64,000 nucleotides of DNA from NCBI RefSeq assembly GCF_011742925.1, contig NZ_WAEL01000001.1, positions 1,178,001-1,242,000 on the forward strand, in the 5' to 3' direction. Within the stretch, counting starts at the first letter, position 1. Each line of letters starts with the position of its first letter. The DNA comes from Fibrivirga algicola. Its GTDB lineage: Bacteria > Bacteroidota > Bacteroidia > Cytophagales > Spirosomataceae. Of this stretch, positions 36,284 through 44,380 are shown in pieces. Both the position numbers and the translations under genes were made by a program. The notes beneath the pieces are model-generated. The model was not told the origin of the DNA and did not search any database. It worked only from the letters and a program-made list of their open reading frames with translations.

Positions 36284-36658
36284 ATGCAGACCACACCGGT
36301 GCCTTTACTCGAAATCAGTCTACTAAACGTGTGGAGTGAGCGAGATGAGCAACAGCGCCTAGCGGTCATGAATCAGATTTATGCGCCTGACATCGTTTTC
36401 TACGAAACGACTGATAGCCCCGCTATCCAGGGCTATCAGCCGATTAACGAGCTTATAAAACGTCTACAGGATCAGTGGCCGCTTCAATTCGTGTTTGCAC
36501 TGACTAGGCCAGCCGTAGTGAACCATGGTGTTAGTCACGTATCCTGGGCCTTGGGGGCTGCTGACGAAATACCAGCTGCCACGGGGATGGACATTGCCAT
36601 TATAGAAAACGGACTGATTAACGCCTTATATCTCTATCTGGATGCTACTGGTGAATAA
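36284..36658 (+). CDS. NTF2-like / SnoaL-like small protein
   Basis: The 124-residue protein begins with EISLLNVWSERDEQQRLAVM, followed by IYAPDIVFYETTDSPAIQGY and INELIKRLQDQWPLQFVFAL. This alpha then beta cone pattern is typical of SnoaL/NTF2-like proteins, which include isomerases, hydrolases and binding proteins. No catalytic pair is certain. It stands alone with a 214-bp gap to a convergent gene. Confidence 0.75.
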   Translation: MQTTPVPLLEISLLNVWSERDEQQRLAVMNQIYAPDIVFYETTDSPAIQGYQPINELIKRLQDQWPLQFVFALTRPAVVNHGVSHVSWALGAADEIPAATGMDIAIIENGLINALYLYLDATGE

Positions 36659-36872
36659 AGTCGTACTGGGCTATTCGGTAACGTACCAGTTAGTTGTCAG
36701 ACTGGCTACAAAGAGTCGGGCGAGCCAGTATGCTAGCTTAGTACGCTCCAAACGGTTTCGTAACCAGATTGGGCTATTCCACCAGCAGGAAGTGCTACCA
36801 CCGCCAGGTCTGATAGGACCTGATTCACTCCAACTCTGAGTTGGCTGAGCGAATCGGGCAATCAAGTGCCTG

Positions 36873-37763
36873 TCACATTGCCTTATGCGTAGGCACCTTA
36901 TCGGAACGGCGAAGCGTCTTGACCAGGGCAGCGACGCCTGCTAGAGCCAATCCGACCACCAGACCGATACCAAATTCGTTAACCCAAGCCGGAAGGCCCG
37001 TAGACCAGTCATGCAGATAGGGTATATTATGAACGAATATGCCCCCGGCAACTAGTAAAAGGGCCAACGTACCTACCACGCTTAGTATCCTGACGATTAC
37101 CGGGAGGGCTCCGACCAGTATATGCCCTAGTTTGGAGCGGATACCTGCCCCCTCCGAAGACTTGATTAATTTGTAGCCTGCATCATCCATTCTAACAATC
37201 AGCGCTACCAGGCCATACACACCAACCGTCGCCAGCAGGGCTACCGCTGATACGGTCAGTATCTGTACCGTGGTGTTTTGTCCGCCAACCGCTCCCAGGG
37301 CGATGATGACAATTTCTACCGACAGAATAAAATCAGTGGTTATCGCCGACTTTATTTTTTCTGCCTCTTGATTAGCAGCAGGTGTTACTGATTTGTTTAC
37401 AGCGGTTGTCGGCGGACTCTTTCGTAGCACAGTGCCAGCATAGGCCAAAATCTTTTCACCGCCTTCGTAAGCCAGATAACAACCGCCGATTAAGAGGATA
37501 AAAGTAATGGCGGCTGGAAAAAAGGTATTTAATAACAAGGCAATAGGTACGATAATGAGTTTGTTGAGCAGCGAGCCCTTGGTAATCGACCACAGGATGG
37601 GTAGTTCCCGCTCGGCTAAAAAGCCTGTTGCCTTTTCGGCATTTACGGCCAGATCGTCGCCAAGTATACCGGCCGTTTTGCGGGTAGCTACGTTGGTTGC
37701 CAGCGCAACATCATCCATTAACGCAGCGATATCGTCAAAGACGGCAAAAACTCCTGAAGCCAT
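36873..37763 (-). CDS. DUF808/YedI family membrane protein
   Basis: The 296-residue protein begins MASGVFAVFDDIAALMDDVA, then ATRKTAGILGDDLAVNAEKA, which is the conserved start of the DUF808 (YedI) family. About seven membrane segments follow (for example LIIVPIALLLNTFFPAAITF). The family's function is unknown. It stands alone with gene-free flanks on both sides and is the last ordinary gene left of the repeat array. Confidence 0.88.
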   Translation of the reverse strand: MASGVFAVFDDIAALMDDVALATNVATRKTAGILGDDLAVNAEKATGFLAERELPILWSITKGSLLNKLIIVPIALLLNTFFPAAITFILLIGGCYLAYEGGEKILAYAGTVLRKSPPTTAVNKSVTPAANQEAEKIKSAITTDFILSVEIVIIALGAVGGQNTTVQILTVSAVALLATVGVYGLVALIVRMDDAGYKLIKSSEGAGIRSKLGHILVGALPVIVRILSVVGTLALLLVAGGIFVHNIPYLHDWSTGLPAWVNEFGIGLVVGLALAGVAALVKTLRRSDKVPTHKAM

Positions 37764-38439
37764 TTGCTAGTGTGTTTGAGTGGTAGCAATATTTTACAAC
37801 TGCAAGGTAGAGTCCGCGTGTCCAGAAATCGAGCTTATTCCTACTTACTGATTTTACGCCACAGGCTGATGCCCATAGGTAGGTTTGATCTAAGGGGAGG
37901 TTACAGGCTGTTGTGAAGCTATATAGCCGCGTAGCAGGGCCTGGTCGATTGGTTGTCTATCACCGGTGCGAACGGTTTCATGTAGGTTCTAAAATACCTT
38001 TGATGAAATGAGCATACAGCGAAGACTTGACCCAACACATCCAGGTAGACAACCTGCATCCGATGAGCAGTAACGTAGGTAAGCGTACCTACTTGTGAAC
38101 ATTACTGGATGTACCAATCTGGGAACCTCCGATAGGACCGGGGTAGCATACAGAAACTCGTGAATCAATCTTAAAAGGCCGGATAGTGTTTGGTCACCTC
38201 TGAACGGCACTAAGGGGATCTAGCTACCGAATCGGCAAGCTTTTTATTAAAATCATGCAATCATATAATTATGACGTTCACTTTCTAGGTGGGACTGGTT
38301 GCTTGTATCCCGGTATATTACTATGATTGCAACGCTGATAATCAAGGGCTCATGACTGCATCGTAAAAAAGGATACGATAAACTAATATTTGCTGATTAT
38401 CAGTTATTTATAGTTTAGTGCCCTTGCGCCCTTTATTAT
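37764..38439. other. gene-free left flank of the cassette array
   Basis: No convincing gene. The right part is AT-rich, and a short palindromic stretch (TGCTGATTATCAGT) lies near 38390. A CCCTTGCG run at about 38420 followed by GTTGTGC at 38440 resembles the right half of a degenerate attC site, but no clear left half is seen. Confidence 0.4.
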
Positions 38440-38483
38440 GTTGTGCGAGATGCCCCCTACCTGCCCTTGCTTTTGTCCTATTT
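38440..38483 (+). repeat. 44-bp repeat, copy 1 (left array end)
   Basis: This 44-bp stretch starts GTTGTGCGAGATGCCCCCTA and is identical to 48031-48074. In copy 2 it begins exactly at the right core of attC 12, so this is probably the left junction of the array. Confidence 0.7.
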
Positions 38484-38543
38484 TTGGGCTAGCTTGTGGG
38501 CGCGGGCAGCTCGCTGTCCAGGGAACACAAGCTAGCCCAAAAA
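38481..38543. repeat. long hairpin at the left end of the array
   Basis: Perfect 18-bp arms (38481-38498, TTTTTGGGCTAGCTTGTG, and 38526-38543) enclose a 27-base GC-rich loop. Each arm carries an A or T run at its outer end, so it could terminate transcription in both directions. Confidence 0.65.
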
Positions 38544-38626
38544 TGCACGGCCATCGCGTCAGCCCATCCCCCGGATTAGATGGGTGTACACTAAAGCCAA
38601 GGTTGGTCGAGACCGGGGGACCGTCG

Positions 38627-38687
38627 CCACAACAGAGCAAGGGTGAACACTCCCTATCGGTCGCGTCAGCCCTTGCAGGAGTTGGGT
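38627..38687 (+). repeat. attC-like site 1 (short type)
   Basis: Left core CCACAAC (38627-38633, departs from RYYYAAC) and right core GTTGGGT (38681-38687). Inner arms GCAAGGG and CCCTTGC pair. It is 61 bp long, like site 9, and is the first site of the array. Confidence 0.65.
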
Positions 38688-38959
38688 GGCCCGTCCAAGT
38701 AAGTGGGTGTTTCGCGTCTCGGTCGACAGGATAATGAATTGATAATGAACGTATTTAGCTGGTGTTTCGCGTCTTGGTCGACGGGTGAATTACAGTTCGA
38801 CAGCACGTTTTGCTGGCGTGTCACGTACCTATAGACAGAGATAAATCTGGTAGACGGACCACTTACAAACGCGTGTGGTCAACAGGTAACGTACCTGAGT
38901 TAAGTTTCTCAATGATTCCAACTGTTGAATTGCAATAACGATCCTTACTGAAAAACGCT

Positions 38960-39403
38960 ATGAAGTCTTTACTCTTGGTCACTGCTTTAATCCTGTTTTT
39001 GTCATGCAGTAACGAAACTCAGATCACGCCAGATAATCTAACGTCGATTGAGTATGGCACTATCTTCGGTTTTACAGGCGCTGTGCAAAAGATAACCGTT
39101 TATGCTGACAAGCAGGTTTACCAACCGAGTCAACAATCGTCAAAAACGTGTCAAGCCCCCATTAGTTCTTCGGAGTGGAATGAACTGCGAAAACTAGTCG
39201 ATCAGGAAGCTCTTCGCAAAGTCAAAGTCGGCGAAGAGGGCGTTTGTTTTGACGCCAGTTCGGCCTGGATAATCGTGCGTAACTCAGGCAAAGAGGAAAA
39301 AGCTTTTTGGGGTCCTTGCACAGGTGGAGACCCCACTGGCATACAACCACTTATTGAAGCTATGGGTAAACTAAGGGGGAGCATTGCCAAAAATTGCAAC
39401 TAG
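38960..39403 (+). CDS. cassette 1: small lipoprotein
   Basis: The 147-residue protein begins MKSLLLVTALILFLSCS, a lipoprotein signal with the lipobox FLSC. The mature part has several cysteines (SKTCQAPISSSEWNELRKLV, GVCFDASSAW, GPCTGGD) and no domain I recognise. It lies 272 bp after attC 1 and 94 bp before attC 2 and is the only gene of its cassette. The leader before it carries the tandem repeats found in other cassettes. Confidence 0.75.
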   Translation: MKSLLLVTALILFLSCSNETQITPDNLTSIEYGTIFGFTGAVQKITVYADKQVYQPSQQSSKTCQAPISSSEWNELRKLVDQEALRKVKVGEEGVCFDASSAWIIVRNSGKEEKAFWGPCTGGDPTGIQPLIEAMGKLRGSIAKNCN

Positions 39404-39497
39404 GTTTAGCCGATATATAATCGGCTATTTGTTGTTGGTTAGCTTTGCGGGGGCCACTTACCTCTGACAGGAAAAACGCGATTAGGCCAATACAGCA

Positions 39498-39583
39498 GCC
39501 CAACCGGCAAAGGGTGAAAAGGTCGTAATAACGTACCTGAGTTTGACTTACCTTGTGGCCATCAGCCCTTTGTGGCGTTGGGT
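39498..39583 (+). repeat. attC-like site 2
   Basis: Left core GCCCAAC (39498-39504) and right core GTTGGGT (39577-39583). Inner arms CAAAGGG and CCCTTTG pair. It closes the cassette of the 147-residue lipoprotein. Confidence 0.85.
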
Positions 39584-39740
39584 GGCCCGTTCATGTAAGC
39601 AGGTGTTTCGCGTCTTGTACGACAGGATAAGTAATTGATAATGAGCGTTATTTTGTTGGTGTTTCGCGTCTCGGTCGACAGGCCAACGTATCTGCGGCTT
39701 TATAATGCAGATTGCGAGCGATACAGTAGACAGTCTTGAC

Positions 39741-40022
39741 ATGGAGCACAGAAACATGCTTATTTTGACACTCCTATTTGCTTTTTTTTATGGGTTGGCT
39801 TCAACCTTTGGGGCAATGTTTTTGGTCACATGGGGGTCAACTAACATCTTTAAAGAAGTTATGCTGTTTATGTATAGCTTTCCTCTGGATTGGGGTCGCT
39901 TAGTTGTTGAATCAAGTGCCTTTTATATTTTGCTGAACATTGTATTCTGGTCTTGTGTGTTTTACCTGACTTGCTGGGTGATTGGCAAATTATGCTTGAA
40001 AGCATTTGGTGAACACATCTGA
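39741..40022 (+). CDS. cassette 2: small membrane protein
   Basis: The 93-residue product from the ATG at 39741 (an in-frame ATG at 39705 is possible) has two or three hydrophobic segments (MLILTLLFAFFYGLASTFGA, FYILLNIVFWSCVFYLTCWV). No family is recognised. It lies between attC 2 and attC 3 and is the sole gene of its segment. Confidence 0.6.
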   Translation: MEHRNMLILTLLFAFFYGLASTFGAMFLVTWGSTNIFKEVMLFMYSFPLDWGRLVVESSAFYILLNIVFWSCVFYLTCWVIGKLCLKAFGEHI

Positions 40023-40082
40023 TTTTCGCTTCGCGTGGACGTGTTACCTCTGACAGGAATCAGTCGGGTAATCTGAAAAGCA

Positions 40083-40168
40083 GCCCAACGCAGGCAAAGG
40101 TGTAAAGGGGTAATGTACCTGATCGTGGCTTATCTTGCTTCCACCATCAGCCTTTGCGGGTGTTGGGT
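40083..40168 (+). repeat. attC-like site 3
   Basis: Left core GCCCAAC (40083-40089) and right core GTTGGGT (40162-40168). Inner arms GCAAAGG and CCTTTGC pair. Confidence 0.85.
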
Positions 40169-40329
40169 GGCCCGTTCAAGTAAGCGGATATTTCACGTAA
40201 CGGGCGACAGAGTTATATCCCGGCGACAGAACGCTTATGGCCTAGTCTGATCTCTACGAGGCATTGGCCGCTCTTTGCTTGCTTCGGGTAGTAAAAATGT
40301 ATGTTTGTTGGTAGGTTATCAGCACAATC

Positions 40330-40620
40330 ATGAAAAAGATTATTTTTAAAGGCAACCTCAGCTACTACGTCGGAAAAGCGGCCCAACTACTTTTTATAAG
40401 TCTCTTACTATTACGAGCAGTAAATAGAGACGCAATCAGTAGTCAAAAGTTTACATTGTTATTTTATGTGGTAATTAGTATTGTCATCATCACTAGTTTT
40501 AGAAATATTAGACGACGAGTAATGCTCGATCCAATGCAACTAAAATTATTAACGTATATGGTAGTACTATTTCCTATAATCGCATTAATTATTACATTCT
40601 TTTTTAGTTATTTCAAATAA
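40330..40620 (+). CDS. cassette 3: small AT-rich membrane protein
   Basis: The 96-residue protein begins MKKIIFKGNLSYYVGKAAQL and has about three membrane helices (FTLLFYVVISIVIITSF; LLTYMVVLFPIIALIITFFF). No family is recognised. It sits 161 bp after attC 3, and about 280 bp of conserved scaffold follow before attC 4. The gene is much more AT-rich than the conserved repeat around it. Confidence 0.65.
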   Translation: MKKIIFKGNLSYYVGKAAQLLFISLLLLRAVNRDAISSQKFTLLFYVVISIVIITSFRNIRRRVMLDPMQLKLLTYMVVLFPIIALIITFFFSYFK

Positions 40621-40899
40621 TTATACTCATTCGTATACCAATCATTCGACAGAGTTAATTCCTAGGTGATGAGCATTTTTTCTGGCGTTTCTCGCCTGGT
40701 TGGACAGGTCAATCAAGCGTGGACAGCACGTTGAAAAACGCGTTCCGGCCGACAGAGGAACGTACCTGATTTGCACCGTTCGACAGCCTAGTCTGTTGGC
40801 TTCGGCCTCTCTCGGCTTGCTTGGTTTTGTGCTTTGTTGGTTAGCGTTGCGGGGTCCACTTACCCCTGACAGGGGACTCTTTGAGCGTTCAACGCGGCA

Positions 40900-40986
40900 G
40901 CCCAACGCAGACAAGGGTGAAAAGGTCAGGGTTAGGTATCTTGCTGTGAGCTAAGCAAATCCCATCAGCCCTTGCGGTTGTTGGGT
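40900..40986 (+). repeat. attC-like site 4
   Basis: Left core GCCCAAC (40900-40906) and right core GTTGGGT (40980-40986). Inner arms CAAGGG and CCCTTG pair. Confidence 0.85.
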
Positions 40987-41027
40987 GACCCGTTCATGTC
41001 AGTGGGCGTTTCACGTTATTGGCGACA

Positions 41028-41438
41028 ATGGACAAAATGAAAACTGTAAAGCTAATCGGCTTGGTGTTTTTGCTGCTGTTGATCGACAGTGCCATCAGGT
41101 TCGTTATTCTGATCACTCACAGCCAGAAAACGTATGTCGATTCAGTAGGTGATTTTTTTAGAGAGTACCTGTCTTTCACGGCTTTCCATATCTATTATCT
41201 AGGCCTAATTTACTGGATATTGGCAGGGCTCTATGCGCTGATTGCCAGCAAAATACCGGTCAATCGAGCATCTCACTTAGCCTTGGGCGCAGTCATTGCC
41301 CTGGCGATGTATTTGGTTTATGCCATTTACTTCTTTTTAGAACTGAGGTCCAAACAGTTTTATCTTCTTGTCATCGCTTACCCGCTATTGGGTGGCCTGT
41401 TCGGGGCTATTTATTACAATATTTACAGACGAAAGTAG
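41028..41438 (+). CDS. cassette 4: membrane protein
   Basis: From ATG 41028 the protein has 136 residues and begins MDKMKTVKLIGLVFLLLLID; an in-frame TTG nine bases upstream is less likely. About four membrane segments are seen (LGLIYWILAGLYALIASKIP, LALGAVIALAMYLVYAIYFF, LLVIAYPLLGGLFGAIYYNI). No family is recognised. It starts only 41 bp after the end of attC 4, closer than most, and a long copy of the conserved scaffold follows its stop. Confidence 0.65.
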   Translation: MDKMKTVKLIGLVFLLLLIDSAIRFVILITHSQKTYVDSVGDFFREYLSFTAFHIYYLGLIYWILAGLYALIASKIPVNRASHLALGAVIALAMYLVYAIYFFLELRSKQFYLLVIAYPLLGGLFGAIYYNIYRRK

Positions 41439-41704
41439 CTTTCCTGCTTGACAACAACCGATCCTTCGGCGCTTACAACACTCGCGTTTCCTTGAGTTAG
41501 AGCGTTGATCCTTGTGGTTACTGGCGGACAGCAAGTTCACAAAAGCGTTGCGACCGACATAGCAACGTGCCTGAGTGCAACGGTTGACAGTCTCGGATTT
41601 ACAGCTTCGGCCTCTATCGGCTTGTCTGGTTGTGTGCGTTGTTGGTTAGCGCTGCGGGGTCCACTTACCTTGGACAGGAATCACACGATTAGGCCAATAC
41701 GGCA

Positions 41705-41789
41705 GCCCAACCAGGCGAAGGTGTAAAGGTGGAACGTACCTGATCGTGGCTTATCTTGCTTCCACCATCAGCCTTCGCAGGCGTTGGGT
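41705..41789 (+). repeat. attC-like site 5
   Basis: Left core GCCCAAC (41705-41711) and right core GTTGGGT (41783-41789). Inner arms GCGAAGG and CCTTCGC pair. Confidence 0.85.
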
Positions 41790-42022
41790 GATTCAGTCAT
41801 GTAGGTGGGCGTTTCGCGTCTCGTGCGACAGGATAACAAATTGATAGTGAGCGTTCTTTGCAGGTTGGCCGCGTACTTGGCGACAGGTCAATGTCCGGTT
41901 GATAGTATGCAGGTTATCGCATCTTAGTGGACAGGGGGACGTATCTGCGACAGCACGAACCCATTATTTCATATGACTTCTTGTTTGTATATTTCACCCT
42001 TAGCTTCTTTAAATACGAGAAC

Positions 42023-42787
42023 GTGCGCCATTTTCTACTTTACCACAATGAGGACAAGCGGGGGCCATATGAGTTGGAGACTTTCAACGGGGAACATTCA
42101 GCGTCGTACAATAAGCGGCAAACCGTTATTGACAGTATGGGCCAAACACTTTGGATCGTCACAGGCCGAAGTGAAAAGCAAAAACCCAAACTGTATTTCC
42201 TAGCTGCCAGGCTAACGCCTTCTTCCTACAAGGAAGATGACTACGGCGACCTAATCTTTCGGGCGACTGGTAAGCAGTTAGCTACTCCAGTTCCAATCCT
42301 TGACCAAGTTCTGCTTGCCGCATTGAAGCAGGCTACTGCCAACTTTATCGGTTATGCTGAGCTGAAAGATCTGTCTGTTGTTAAATCACTTACCTCTCTT
42401 CTGGACGTTACAACAGCCGTTGAGCCTGCTTCGACAGTATTTTACCCCGATGAGTTTGCGACCGACAAAATGCACACTGAAGGGGCGAAGAAGCAGATTT
42501 ATGTCAATGTTTACGAACGTGATAAGGCAGCGCGCGAAGCTTGTATCAAGCATTGGGGTGCTAAGTGCCGAGTTTGCGAGATGACCTTCGAAGCACAGTA
42601 TGGGCCAGTTGGTGAGGGCTTTATTCATGTGCATCACCTGAAACCAATAGCTAAAATTGGACAGGCCTATAGAGTTGATCCTATCAATGACCTTATTCCT
42701 GTTTGCCCTAACTGCCATGCTATGCTGCATAGACGGGATCCGGCTTACAGCGTTATCGAGTTGAAGGCGATCATTAGTCAATTGTAA
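42023..42787 (+). CDS. cassette 5: HNH endonuclease
   Basis: The frame is open from 41927 without an ATG near the front. I propose the GTG at 42023 (254 residues, MRHFLLYHNEDKRGPYE), which begins at the conserved-looking YHNEDKRG stretch; a GTG at 41927 would start inside the conserved leader repeat. The C-terminal HNH domain has CRVCEMTF, then HVHHLKPIAKIG and CPNCHAMLHRRDP, with the zinc cysteines and catalytic histidines in place. HNH proteins of this kind occur in restriction and other defence functions; the target is unknown. The N-terminal half is not recognised. Confidence 0.8.
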   Translation: MRHFLLYHNEDKRGPYELETFNGEHSASYNKRQTVIDSMGQTLWIVTGRSEKQKPKLYFLAARLTPSSYKEDDYGDLIFRATGKQLATPVPILDQVLLAALKQATANFIGYAELKDLSVVKSLTSLLDVTTAVEPASTVFYPDEFATDKMHTEGAKKQIYVNVYERDKAAREACIKHWGAKCRVCEMTFEAQYGPVGEGFIHVHHLKPIAKIGQAYRVDPINDLIPVCPNCHAMLHRRDPAYSVIELKAIISQL

Positions 42788-42886
42788 AATGGCTTTTTCT
42801 CGGCTTGTTTGGTACTGTGCTTTGTTAGTCAGCGCTGCGGGGTCCACTTACCACGGACAGGAAAGTGGTCGATAGTTCAACGCGGC

Positions 42887-42973
42887 ACCCAACACGAACA
42901 AGGGTGAAAAGGTCAAGGCAACGTACCTGAGTGTGACTTATCTTGTGGCCATCAGCCCTTGTGATCGTTGGGT
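42887..42973 (+). repeat. attC-like site 6
   Basis: Left core ACCCAAC (42887-42893) and right core GTTGGGT (42967-42973). Inner arms ACAAGGG and CCCTTGT pair. Confidence 0.85.
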
Positions 42974-43320
42974 GGCCCGTCCAAGTCAGTGGGTATTTCA
43001 CGTACCGGGCAACAGGATAACTAATTGATAGTGAGCGTTCTTTTTATTTGAATTTCGCGTTCCGGTCGACAGGTCAATGACCGTTTGACAGCGCGTTTAT
43101 TGCAGGCGTGTCACATGTGGTTGGACAGGGTAATCACCGTCTGACAGAACGTCGACAAACGCGTTTCGGCCGACACTGGAACGTACCTGAGTGCCACCGT
43201 TTGACAGCCTCGGCTTCTTTGCTTCGGCCTCTCTCGGTTTATTCGGTTTTGTGTGTTGTTGGTCAGCTTTGCGGGGTCCACTCGCGGTGGACAGGACACT
43301 GTCCGTCGCGCCATGAATTC
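42974..43320 (+). other. gene-less cassette 6: conserved scaffold
   Basis: No gene is convincing here. The segment is a run of related units with about 57-bp spacing, each carrying GACAG motifs (for example TCGACAGGTCAATGACCGTT, then GGACAGGGTAATCACCGTCT). It ends in a conserved stretch (CTTCGGCCTCTCTCGG, GCGGGGTCCACT). It closely matches the other gene-less segment at 54117-54456, so it shows the cassette body without a gene. Confidence 0.7.
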
Positions 43321-43407
43321 ACCCAACAAGGGCAAGGTTGTAAAGGTGTAACGTGTGGGGTTGTGGCTTATCTTGTGGTGCACCATCAGCCCTTGCAGGC
43401 GTTGGGT
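43321..43407 (+). repeat. attC-like site 7
   Basis: Left core ACCCAAC (43321-43327) and right core GTTGGGT (43401-43407). Inner arms GCAAGG and CCTTGC pair. Confidence 0.85.
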
Positions 43408-43635
43408 GACCGGTCCATTTGTGGCTTCCATTTCCGGCTTCGGGCGACAGGTGGCACGTCCGAGAGGTCAGTTTTAGGCTTCCATTTCCGATTTCCGTGT
43501 GACAATTTGAGCGCCCCGGTCAGGTAGGTTTAGAAGAGTTGGGCGGGTTTCGTTTGACACGAGCCGCGACGGAGTTACGCCAGACCGCTCAATTGAAAAG
43601 CTATAAATATGTAAACCAAATAGCACTGATCTAAT

Positions 43636-44142
43636 ATGGATTCAAAATCATTACTTGAATGGGTTAAGGTATTAGGTGCAATATTATTATCTTGGCCAAT
43701 AGTTGGACTTATTTCACTGTTGTTTTTTCGTAATCCACTATTGAAAATTTTAGAGCAATTTTCAGAATCAAGAATAATAAAAGCAAAGTTTGGCCCAGTG
43801 GAAATTGAGAGGGAAATTCACATTCTCTCATCAAAAGTTGAGGAGCAGAAAAGTGAACAGGAAAGACAGAAGTCTGAAATAGAAACTCTTAAGTTTCTGA
43901 TTACTAATTTTGTTACGGAAGCTGAACTTACACATCTTGAAAAATTGTCTAAAAACGATCCATTTCTTTTTGATAAGGCTTCATACTTTGAGCTTGAGTT
44001 AAGGCGTTTGCGATCCTTCGGCCTGATAAATAATTTCCCCGGCAAAGGCATTCGTGAGATGCCACAAAAAGGTAATTTGAAAGATTATTTCGCCATAACA
44101 GAAAGAGGTAAAGAGTATCTTGAACTTAGGAAGAATACTTAA
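43636..44142 (+). CDS. cassette 7: membrane-anchored coiled-coil protein
   Basis: The 168-residue protein has one N-terminal membrane segment (VLGAILLSWPIVGLISLLFF), then a coiled coil rich in E, K and Q (SSKVEEQKSEQERQKSEIET), and a C-terminal region that looks like a small winged helix (YFELELRRLRSFGLINNFPG, FAITERGKEYLELRKN). The last pattern resembles MarR-like folds used as non-DNA-binding modules. No family is recognised. The gene is AT-rich, and the leader ahead of it carries a second repeat type (GGCTTCCATTTC) that is also found after attC 17. Confidence 0.65.
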   Translation: MDSKSLLEWVKVLGAILLSWPIVGLISLLFFRNPLLKILEQFSESRIIKAKFGPVEIEREIHILSSKVEEQKSEQERQKSEIETLKFLITNFVTEAELTHLEKLSKNDPFLFDKASYFELELRRLRSFGLINNFPGKGIREMPQKGNLKDYFAITERGKEYLELRKNT

Positions 44143-44258
44143 ATTATTGCGGGCACTCGAGGATTGGTCAGCTTGTGTAATTCGAACCGTGCGTTGTCGT
44201 GCGCTCCGCATGGGGTGGTTACTGCTGACAAGATGCTCGCCCCGAAGGACGCCTTTCA

Positions 44259-44343
44259 GCCCAACGACAAAGGGTGTAAGGGTTGAGGGAACTTGTGTTC
44301 AGGCAAGTAATTCGTTCATTATCAGTCCTTTTTGGCGTTGAGT
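44259..44343 (+). repeat. attC-like site 8
   Basis: Left core GCCCAAC (44259-44265) and right core GTTGAGT (44337-44343), still within GTTRRRY. Inner arms are less regular (CAAAGGG and TCCTTTTTG). The tail before it belongs to a second type (GCTCCGCATGGGG...). Confidence 0.7.
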
Positions 44344-44380
44344 ATAGATACACTAAAAACCTAAATTCGCAACAATAATT

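Noticed and set aside
37989-38210. A 73-codon minus-strand frame left of the array
   Set aside because: No recognised domain or signal and no supporting context.
38438-38734. Frames on both strands over the left-border hairpin and attC 1
   Set aside because: They exist because of the inverted repeat and the attC sequence; no protein-like features.
43108-43527. A long plus-strand frame across attC 7 and part of the gene-less cassette
   Set aside because: It runs through the conserved attC repeat itself and has the composition of the repeat rather than a protein; similar frames arise in other attC copies.
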